A stretch of DNA of 28,396 bases from Apostichopus californicus (taxonomy: Eukaryota > Echinodermata > Holothuroidea > Aspidochirotida > Stichopodidae). Positions 11,301 through 23,300 of this stretch are shown here, piece after piece; the first letter of the stretch is position 1; the number at the start of each line of letters is the position of its first letter. Position numbers and translations under genes: made by a program. The notes under the pieces are model-generated. The model was not told the DNA's origin. It ran no database searches and saw nothing but the letters and a program-made list of their open reading frames with translations. The stretch is taken from the NCBI GenBank assembly GCA_020650975.1, contig JAIPMN010001772.1, positions 1-28,396 of the forward strand, given 5' to 3'.

Positions 11301-14300
11301 CGTCGATTGCATGCAATATCCGCTCTATTGCACGCTATGATATGGAACCGTGCAATATACTTTTTGGATCATAGCACTTTTTTCAATGGTAAGAGAACAA
11401 TCTGTTGCATGAGTGCATTTTACATCCAAATATATCCAAATTTGAAGGTGTTGTATAAAACAAATAATGAATGGTTTTCATTCGTGCAATAGTGCAAATA
11501 TTTCATTCGTTGAAAGATGTAATTTGTTCCATTCAACTCGGCTGCGCCTCGTTGAATGGAACATTCCATCTTTCAACTCATGAAATATTTGCACTATTGC
11601 ACTCATAACCATTCATTATTTGTATACTAGTTTATATCAGTCTAAGCAGGGATGTAGTCTAAGCTTGATGAGGTGACATAAATCATTTTCAAGAATGATT
11701 TCATGGCAGAATTTGCTAGTCAGTGAAACCTGATCCCTAGTGTTGTTGAGCTACCATTGTTTTACCACATTGGCCATGGAGCTATATGCATAGTTTAGTT
11801 AATTAAACAGTGCATGTACATATAACACTGTACTTTAGACACATGGCAGCCCTCCACTAAATTGGTTTTCCTTTCACAGATGATGGGTTGAGCCACTGCA
11901 GCATTGCTGCTCTAGTTTCCACCTCAAATGCCCTTTGGGACACATTCTTTTGGCTCAAATGTGTGGGCCCAGTATGTTTGGGACCATTTGGGCCCACATT
12001 TCCTTAACATTGCAATATTTTTGCAACCTTTAGTCAGATTATAGCCTTAAACTTGGTATACAGTGATGATTAATAGTAGTTAATAGTAGTTACAAGTAGG
12101 GCATCTGGACCCAAAAAAAGTCCAGGCCCATTTTTGGGATGGGTGAGCCCAAATTTTATTTCCACCTCAAAATGCATTTTGTTACACATTCTTTGGGTCC
12201 AATTATATTTGGGACCATTTTGACCCACATTTTTTGGAGTTCAATTATTGGGGGCAAATATATTTTTGAGCCACTTTGTTTGTGCCAAATATTTGTTGGA
12301 CCATTTATGCTCAAAATTTATTGGGCCCAATCGATGATATAAAACACTTTAACTTTCCATTTAGCAAGGAACCATAGTGCCTGTTGGGCTGTTGTTAGAC
12401 TGTGTCTCTAAATAGACTTTGTCAACATGATAACTGATTCATGGTACCTTCCTTTTTAAGTTTCCACATTAGTCAATCGATACCTCTTCATTTTGGTCTG
12501 CACAAGTTCATGAATATTAACATGTATGGCCTACCACTCTATGAATATGTTTGGCATCGGAACCACTAAATGTTTTCGTTTTCTGGTATTTAGAAATTTG
12601 AAGCAATTTACATCTTGGTTAATCACTTTAAAACCATTTTAGGGTTAACTTGTACAAGAATGTTTAGAACTGGTAAGGTGGAGTATTTGGGAGATGTATA
12701 TTTTAACCCGAACAGTCAAAGGCACAGAAATAAGACAAACCTGTCACATTTTTACCTAGATGCTGAGGGGGAATCAACAATGGGTGAAGGAAAATCAGGT
12801 TTGAAAGCTTTTGAAAGGTTTAAATAGACATGCAGGATCACTGTCACTGAGAAAACACACTTTTCAAACTAAGCAGATGAGAGAAAAAACAGATATTCAT
12901 CCTTAAGAACTAATTCTGTCCAGATGAAGAGACCACTGTCACCTCCATGCAACAGTAAAAGCTGAGATGGCTTTGATGCGCTGAAATGACCTTTTCTGTG
13001 TCTTCATATAAGGGAAGACTTGAAGGCATAAATTAATTTTGATATGTTGTAGACCGTTAAATACCACTGCTTTCTGTTCAGGTTGTATTTCTATAACACT
13101 TTCAATATTTGATAAAAAAAAACCTTTAAACAGCTGAGGTTGATAAAGTACCTAAAGTATGTGGGCTAATACACAGACCATTGGGTCAGTTCCTCAGGTG
13201 CAACACAAAATCAATGAAAAAACAAGATCTTTGTGGCCTCAATTGACATGTTTACAAAGTACAAAGTTGTCAAGCAAAGAATGATGTTGATTGTTATCCA
13301 TCCAGGTATTGTGTTTGTTTATTTGAAGTTAAAATAATATGTTTTGGTTGAGTTAATAGAATATATAACACAATGCATTAATATTAAGACCTGCACTAAG
13401 AAGCTGAGGCCTTCATCAATTTATTCTTGAAGGAGGAAGAAAGATTTAGCATATTTTAGAGGTGAATCCCTTGAAAACCAGGAAAGATGTAGAATTATTA
13501 CTAGCATTCAAATTTTCGTTGGCCTATACCAAATCAAGACTAAAATTCTACCTAATGTCATCCTTTAAGCACACCATTTAATGTTTTTGGTTTTTCTTCA
13601 AGGTTTCTGCCACATTTGCAGCTAGTTTAATTACAAGTCCAGCCTTGGGTGCCTACCTTGTAGGTATATATGGTGACAGCTTTGTGATATTTCTAGCCAC
13701 AGCAGTTGCTCTGTGTGATGTTCTGTTCGTTTTAGTGGCTGTTCCTGAATCTTTACCAGAGAAGGTGCGGCCAGTTTCATGGGGTGCTGCAATATCTTGG
13801 GAACAAGCCGACCCGTTTAATGTGAGTAACATATGCTTTGCAAGTGCAATATTGCTGTTCCAAGTGCAATGGAGTATAGCAATCTATGTACACAGGAACC
13901 ATAGTAGTTCATAGGAGCCAATGTTCAAAGCCTTTTAAACTGATACAAAATATTTGAATCCAAAATCATTCCCTGTAGATCTCTGAAGGGGACTGTCAAT
14001 CATCTGTTTGCCACACAAGGAATCCAACCTTGTACAGTTTTGTCTGTAAAGGATTCTTTTATGCATGAACATACTTTACAGACTTAACTCTCATTGATGA
14101 ATCATAGAAACTGAGGGAAAGGCATCACTCAGCCAATGTTTGATTCCTTGCCGGAGGCAAAAGCAATCTATGCGATGGTGAGGGGGTGTGTGTGTGTATG
14201 TGTTTATGTATGTGACACTTGCTTGTAAACACAGTAACTCAAACAGTTAATGGTTGGATTAACGTTGTGTGTGGATAGGTCTTATTGAGAACAAGAAGCC

Positions 14301-17300
14301 TATTGTTTTCTGTGAAGTTCAATGATCATTTTGGGTCAACAGAGGTCAAAGTCTAAAAACTTTGTGAACAGGATAACTCAAAAAGCACATCTTTGTTGAT
14401 CTTCATACAAACTGTGTAGATTCAGATTGTTGAGTACAAGAACTATAGAAATTGGTGGATCCCAAAGCTCATTTGCATTCAACATTTAAATGAAATTGGC
14501 GGTAGATGTCAATGGTCATATGAGGTTAACAGGCATCAAAGTCTGAAAACCTTTTAAACATGATAACTGCAAATTTAATACTACAATTTGTGAATTCCCC
14601 AGTGCTATGAATATTCTTTTGGTGAACATAGTTTGGTCAATTCAGTTCAGTTTAGTTCTGTAAAGGGGCCCTATAGGCCTTCAACAAAACATGAAATTAA
14701 ATCTGCTTCAGAGTTGATACTCTTGCTTTAAATGTGCACTTAAACCTCCTATCAGTTCCCCCCCCCCTCCCCTCTGAGTCTCAAGGGGGTCAACAGGTAA
14801 TCTCAATTGGACACAAACTGGCTCAGGGGGTGAACAGGTTATCTCAAATGGTGAAAAAAATTGGCCAATTTCTCAAAAATATTGCACAGTGAATAAACAA
14901 TGTCATGTCACTCTCAACAATTATTAAAGGGATTGCTAGCTCAAAATTGGTAAAATGTGTCTGTATATCACATAGCTTGCTCAACATTAGTCACATAGTT
15001 ATTTTAAATTTTGAGGAAATTGTATGGCAAGTTATCACAAAGCTAACTGGATTTCTGGTTCTTTCAGAGTATATTTTTCACTTCTTTTGACCCAAAATGA
15101 TTTTTGACAGTTCCTTGAGTTTGCTAGTTTACATTCTTAGTGGTTGCTGATGTAATATTTCCTCTGATGTCATAACATACACATGTAAGTCTATCATCTT
15201 AATGATGAAACAGCTGCCATTTTTGTCTTCCCTTTTGTAGACGTTAAGAAAAGTTGGTCAAGACTACACAGTCCTGATGCTATGTGTTGCAGTCTTTTTG
15301 TCATACTTACCAGAAGCAGGACAGTATTCTTGCATGTTTTTGTACTTAAAAATGGTATGTATTTAAATTTCTTTTGTTTCAATAAAAATGTAGATGGCCT
15401 CTTTGGCCTCATTTCAATTAGTAGTCTTTGTGGGAAGATGTTAATCTTCACTGTAGATTAAGTACTGGTAAATTTCATTCTTAATGAGTGTTGTGATCAG
15501 TGATCGTGTCCGATAATCTCATCCTCACTGAACACATGGTGCAATGTGTAGCCATGATTGGTTATTACTTTAAACTTCCACTTACTTAATATGAATAATT
15601 GCATTCAAGCAGTCTCCCAGTTGAGCACATTATATCACAGCATAATGGAAGAAAGATGCTATATTAGGTAATGCTCCAAAATACAAGAGGAATCCTACTC
15701 TCTCCTGTTTTTTGTACCAAAGATTAACTGAATTTGATAGCATGGTGGGAGTTCTAGTCTTTGCTCCTATCAAGTTGTTCAATAATTTACCTTTTATGGG
15801 AATTTCTTGCCTTTCAGGTTGGTAATTTCAGTACTTCAGAGGTCCCTGCGTACATTGCCTTTGTTGGAATATTATCAGTCTTTGCTCAGGTATGATCTCC
15901 ATTATCCCTATTTTGGTGTAAGATATGCTGGCGTGTGTGTGTGTTTGTATGTAAACATATCTCAAGAGGCACAAGTTGGGTCAATGTCATGCTTGATAGG
16001 TAGATGCTCCATGATTGTACATGTTTCCTACTGTTTGTGGTTCCCATCTTATGCATATTAATGAGTGGTCCTGGCTTAACATAAAATTCTTAAAATGTCG
16101 ATATCTCTACAACAGTATGTCCGATTTAGTTCATACTTTTTATGGTGATGTAACGACATAGTGAGTATATGCTCTTTGAACCAACAACTTTGACCTCATA
16201 AATATTCATGAGTTGATGAGCTTAATGGGAAGTAGTAAAAAAGAGCTTGTAAACACGATATATCTTCATCAACCGCAAGTTGAGTCATTGTCATACTTGG
16301 TAGATATATGCCCCCTGATTGAAATAAGTAGAGGCCAAAAGAGGTCAACAGGCATCAAAGTCAGAAAACCTTTTAAATATTGTAACTCCAAAGTTAAAGC
16401 TACAATAAATCTGTCAATTCTCCCATGGTATGATTTTCTTTTGGTGAACATAGTTTGGTCAAATTCAGTTCAGTTAATATTTGTAAATGGGCTCTATAAG
16501 TATTTAACAGAACATACAGTGATACAGGAAAGTTCAAGGAAAGTTGATATGTAGTACTGCTTTAAGCGCTCTCAAGTGGCTGTCATCTGGTTTCATCCTC
16601 TGTGCTTCAATGGATCAACATGTTATCTCAAATGGTGGAAAAATTGGCTCAGGGAGTCAATAGGTTATCTCAATTGGTCTCAAATTGGCAATTTGTTTTG
16701 TGATTCATACCAGATGACTTGTACATTGTCAAAATATTTCCCAGTGCATTTAAACAACCTCATGTAGTGTTGTCAGTCTATTATAACAAATCTTAAATGG
16801 ATTTTGCATTTGGAATTGGAAGAAAATTTCTATACTGTAAAATCATTACCGATTCCTAATACCTTTCTTTATATGTTGCCGCATTAGTAAATAGATAATC
16901 CTCTTCATTGGTTCCTTGCTGAAGAGGAACCTTTGTAGTCAGGTCAGCATGTGTGTCTCTGTGTGTGACACTTTAGTTTGTATGCACGATAACTCAACAA
17001 GGGAATGATTGATCAATGCCATACTTGGTGGGTGGGTGGGTGGTCCATAATGAGGTGATAAACCCTATTGATTTGGTGCTCATATCATGAATATTAATGA
17101 GGTCACACGGTCAAACATAAAATCTGCAAATTGCAATAACTTGGCCACCACAAGTTGGATTTTCTTCAAACTTAATATGGACATATTGGTAGACCACCTA
17201 TACATGCTGATGTGTCTTGCAATTGATATCATGCATATTTATGAGGAGGTAGGTCTGAGCGTTATTTTTGTAACAGATGTTTGTATGTACAGTAACTAGA

Positions 17301-20300
17301 CAAGGGAATGATTGATTAATAACATACTTGGTGGGTGGGTGGTCCATTATGATTAGATAAACCCTATTGATTTGGTGCTCATATAATGAATATTAATGAG
17401 GTCACAGGGTCAAATGTCAAACTATTCAAATTGCAATAACTAGACAATCATAAGTCACAGTTTCATCAATTGTGAGTGTGTTATTGGTAGGTAGCCTACA
17501 CATGGCGATGTGTGTTGAAATTGATATCGTGTGTATGAGGTGTGGCTTTGCATTATTTAGGTTACAAGTATGATTAATAAGTTCACAAGGCAGTTATTGA
17601 TCTTGCTTCATCATTACATACTTGGGAGTGTTCCCTGTTAATCAAATCAATGAGCAGCAGAAATGAACCATGAAATGTTTCCATTCTGGTTTTGGTCTGC
17701 ACAAGTTCATGAATATTAACATGTATGGCTAACACCACTATGTTATACAATATGTTTTAGGCATCTCAACACTAAACGTTTAGTTTTCTAGTTTTAAATG
17801 TCAATATCTCTGCAACCATATGTCCGTTCTTTGCAACAACAACTTTTACTGCGTTACTATTCATTTACTGTGTTACTATTCATATGTGGGTGAGGATGAA
17901 TGGGAAGTCATTGAAAACAGCATGTAAACACACTATCTCAACTAACACAACTTGAATCAAGATCACACTTGTTAGATATATGCCCTATGATGAGTTGATG
18001 TGCCCTTTTGTGTTTTGGTTCTGAATATTAATGGAGGGGATGGAGGCGAAACCATAATTTTTGGTTTCGATGATAATCGCAACCTATGCAGTCATGCTGG
18101 TGGATGAGAGTGTGTGTTTGTGATGCCTCGCTGGTAAACACGATATCTCGAGGAGGGAAGCTTTGACCAATCTCTTATTTTGTGAGTAGGTGAACAACTT
18201 TGTGTAGAAAAAGGGTATTGTTTTTAGAGAAGGTAAAAGGTCATTTGGGGTCACAAGGGTTCATCTTGTAAAACCCTTGTAAAAACGATATCTCAAGAAG
18301 GGAAGCTTAGACCAATCTCATACTTTGTGTGTATTAAAGAGAACCACATTTAGTAGAATGAGCCTTTTGACTTTTGGAGGTCAAATTTCATTTGTAAAAA
18401 CCTTGTAAACAAGATATCTCAAGGAGGGAAGCTTGAACCAATCTTATATTTGGTATGGTGTGCACTATCAGTACAAGAATAGTATTGTTTTTTATGGAGG
18501 TCGAAGGTCATTTGGAGTCACAGTCACCAGACTCCTAATTGTGGAAACCTTGTTTTATAAGCTACATAAAGGATGATGTCCATCCAGTACAAAGTTATTT
18601 CAAGTTCTTACCTTCTGGGAAAAACTGCTTACATTCAAGGGTTCCAAGAGATTTATTGATAGTTACTATTCTTCTGCTGTGAGGTTATACAATGCTCACC
18701 ATACTCGTTAATTGTTACCATACGTCCTTAGCTTGCTGTTTTTCCCATTTATTGTGCAATCTTTCGTAATTTTGATTTTATTTATCTGTTATACCAATTT
18801 TAGGGTTTCTGACGTATTTCCAACACTGTGTGTAAATGTCTTAGCAGCATTGTCATCCTGGTATCCATTTATATTTTTGTATCTGTTATAGTTTTGTACT
18901 CATTTTGACTTTTGAGCTCTTGTTTTTCCCAATTTCCTTTGTGTTTTTATGATCACTACCTACCTACCTACCTACCTGGCCTCTACAAATTCGATCGCCA
19001 ACTCGCCAATGGCGAGTAGAATTTTGCGACTGGCGAGCAAAAATGCATTACGCTTTACATTTTGGCGAGTGGCTCATTCGCTCACTGCTTTACACGATAG
19101 GCTTACTATTAACTTGTGAGCAAATCAACAAAGGCCTATTGCCTAATGTTACACATTTCAGTAGTAGTATCAAGTGCACTGTTACAAGTATGTCCTAAGG
19201 AACAGCTCTGTTCACCAGCTCCAAACTAACTTGATACTAATGACTTTTGAGCTCTTGTGTTTTCCCAATTTCCTTTGTGTTTTTATGATCACTACCTACC
19301 TACCTACCTACCTACCTGGCCTCTACAAATACGATCGCCAACTCGCCAATGGCGAGTAGAATTTTGCGACTGGCGAGCAAAAAATGCATTACGCTCAACA
19401 ATTTGGCGAGTTGCTCATACGCTCACTGCCTTTATACGATAGGCTTACTATTAACTTGTGAGCAAATCAACAAAGGCCTATTGCCTAATGTTACACATTT
19501 CAGTAGTAGTATCAAGTGCACTGTTACAAGTAGGTCCTAAGGAACAGCTCTGTTCCAGCTTGAAACTAATTTGATACTAATTGCTCAAACCAAATGATGC
19601 ATGTTAGGTGTATAAACCAAAATGGAAAACAACAAACTTTAATAAATGCGTAACGGCAACTCAAACAGGGGTACCTTGTGTGTACGATCGATACAAATGA
19701 AAACTGTTGTCAGTAGGTTAACCGCAATCGGGCGATAAAGCCTACCTGACATGTCACTAAGTAAATCATTGTATCCCAAATTCACAAGTTAGTAATATGA
19801 GGCATAGCTTCGGCTTTTGTCGACAAACTTTCAGTTCTGCTACCAAATTGTTGACCCTTATTATGGCTGGGAAGAAAAGACGAAATTTTGAATTCATCCG
19901 GTGTTGAAGAACTTGAGAGGATGGCTGATCATTGTAGTACTTTGCTCCTAAATAATCAGAACAACCCAGATTGATGTTATCTTCGACCACATGGTAGCCT
20001 AACACCACACTAAGTCAACGGGAAAACTGCCTAACCGTAGGTTTGCAAAAAATTTTTTTTTTTAAATCACACTGCATAGGATTCGGGTAATAAATTAGGA
20101 ACCAGGTAGTATCGCGTCGGGCGGGTACCCTGGTACCCGGATAACCTGTGCAAACACTAGTATAAAGGCAGTGAGCGAATCAGCCACTTGCCACAATGTC
20201 GAGCGTAATGCATTTTTTGCTCGCCAGTCGCAAAATTCTACTCGCCATTGGCGAGTTGGCAACCCTATTTGTCGTGGCCTGCTAAGTGCCTAATGTTTTG

Positions 20301-23300
20301 TTCATAGAAATTATTGATATTGTAGATCTGTACTATGGAGAATTAATCAGCAGTCATAGTGAAGAGCGAGTGAATTTTGCGTTTTGACAAGTAGATTTTA
20401 GTCACGGTCGCCAAATAGGGAGTACATTTAAAAATATTTGTCAAGTCCTGAAAACCATTAAAACATGATTTCTCATGGTAGAAATCATGGATATTTTTCA
20501 TACATGGTATATGGATTTGCCATATTGAGTAAAAGAATCCTGTTGCTTGTGAGGTCAAATATCATTGGAGGTCACCAGAGGTCAAACTCTGAAAACCCTT
20601 TTAACTGATATCTAACGATTGGAATCGTGGATACTTCTCATACTTGGTGTGTGAATGCATTACATTGAGTACAAGACCCCTATTGTTTATGGTGGGTTGT
20701 GCACTGCCATGTACAGTATACTGACCTGTGATTACCATGCCATAGTGTAATTGTACATCAACATAGTGGTTTGGGCCATTTATATTGTCACCGCTATTTC
20801 AGGTTTACAAGCTGTAGTCTAGTGCAATGAAGCCATCCAAACCTCAATGCCTTTCGCATTCTGGTTTATAATGTCAATATCTCTGCAACCGTATGTCGGA
20901 TATAGTTGATAATTGGTATGGTGATGTAACTACATAGTATGTACATGTTCTTTGCTGCAACAAGTTTACCTCATTAATATATATGAGGGGTGTGGGGCTT
21001 AAAGGGAAATTGTCAAAAACAGTTTGTAAACACGATATCTCAACAACCACAAGTTGAATCAATGTGATACTTAGTAGATAGATGCCCCGTGATGAGCAGA
21101 TGTGCCCTGATGGGCAGGCTTAACGTAAAATTTGGTTCATACATTACTGGTATGGTGATGATGGTACATAATAAGTGCATTTTCATGACGTCTCCAACAA
21201 TATGTCAGTAATTTTCACCAAATGTAAGCAATGGCTTCTAAACACAAGACAAGAACCAAAGGTTCCATGGTTTTCATCCTTGACATATTAGGTTTGTCCC
21301 ACTACATGCATACAATCAACTGTGTTGTTTTTTGTGTGCATATCATGAATATTAATCAGTGAACATAAAATTCTTAATCAGATATCTCTGAAATTAGCAT
21401 TGTACATGTACTTGGATTATACAATGTAAGTATCTATAGAAACATTATACATTTGACCCCATTCATAGTTATACATGGAACTGTTTTACACTTTGTCACT
21501 TAATAGACTTTGTAAACACAATAACTGATTCCTGGTACCTTCTTTTCTATGTTGCCGCATTAGTTAATAGAAAATCCTCTTCATTTTGATGGTGTGCAAG
21601 TTCATGAATATTAACATGAATATGTTTAGGCATCGAACCACTAAACATTTCCGTTTTCTGTTATCAAATACATATGACTGAATCAATGGCAAATTTGCTT
21701 CAGCATAAAAGAAATATGGAACAGAATCAGACTGAATTATTCAATCCACACTCCTACTGTATCTTTTTGTGACCTGTTCATCTATCACTCTCATTGTGAT
21801 AGAAAGGTAGTACCTTTTTTGGTTTTGATGATAATTGTAACCTTCGCATTCATGATGTCATGTGTGTGGGTGAATTTGTGACGCCCAGCTTGTAAACACG
21901 ATATCTCAAGAAGGGAGGTCAGATCAATCTCATATTTAGTGTGTAGAAGCACCACATTGATTACAAGAAGCCTATTGTTTTTGGTGGAGGTCAATTGGGT
22001 TCACCAGGGGTCAAATTGTGAAAACCTTGTAAACAAGTACACCCTCACTATACATTACGTCACATTCATGAAGAAATCTGAAAAATGTTACATCATCGAA
22101 ACCACAATGCATTTTTGCATTCTGGTTGTTCTTTGAAATTCCTCAAGGTTTAGCAGGATGTTTACAAACTTGTCAGAAAAGTTGTGCTTGTATATAACTT
22201 ATCCATACAGCACATGGAAATATACCCTTACTCACAAAAGATACCCATTAAGTCTGAATACAGTGTATTTGATATAATATTATGTATACTGAAGTGGAAA
22301 TACATCTGTTTTTGTTAGTAATTGAGTACTGGGATTAACATGTACTAAGTAGTAGTAAACTTCTATCAATGCAGTCAACATATTTGTTTTCAGACCACAA
22401 TTCTTGGAGTATTGACGCAAAACTTTGGACATAAGCACACCATCATGGTAGGTTTAACATGTGAGATGCTGGAGCAAATGTGGTATGGATTCGGTACTCA
22501 GCCATGGATGCTGTGGGCAGCTGGAATCTTAGTAGCTATCAGTAGCATCAATTACCCTGCAATCAGTGCTTTGGTCTCACGTAACGCACCTCCTGATAAA
22601 CAAGGTAAGTTGAACATTTTATTAATAAAAGGGGCTGATATAAATGGTCCTGCTAAGAAGTTATGTGAAATAGAATGGTTATGGGTCTGTGCATTGTGAA
22701 GTAGATTGTGACAAGATAGAGGATAGCTACAAAAAGTTAAATACATTGTATTCTAATGTAAAAGTCAGCCCTTCTCTGCTCAGGTTAATGAATTTCACTT
22801 GTGTAATGGAATTTTTACGATGTGTGAATTAATCCTGGCAAATATTGAGCTTGATACCTCCTTCTCTTTGTAGGTGTATTGCAGGGTATGATTACAGGTA
22901 TACGGAGTCTGTGCAATGGGCTTGGACCAGCCCTCTATGGCTTCATATTCTATTTTTTTGACCTAGACCTGGACAATGTGGATACAAACACAGATGAACA
23001 TAAACCTAGAGTGCTATATGGAAAGGTAAGAAATCCAGTCTTCTGTAGTGCTGCATTTGAAGTATTGTGTGATGGCAACTGATTAACCCAAACTAACCAT
23101 TAGGGGTTTTTTCAGAAGACTACCAGTTTATTGAAAACAAAACAAATCAAAATTCATTTTATATACATCAATCTCAATGGGCAACTAATTTGGTCCAGCT
23201 GAAAATCTGCAAAATGTCTTACAAAAACTTCAGCTGTTTTGTATTAGCGATAGTTGGCCATATTAAAGCACCTTGAATGTTACTGAAGATTTTGTAGTGA

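Noticed and set aside
12615..12827. 70-codon ORF in the large intron considered as an extra exon
   Set aside because: The exons at 7667 and 13603 join in phase with family continuity, leaving no room for it in MFSD14, and it matches nothing known to me.
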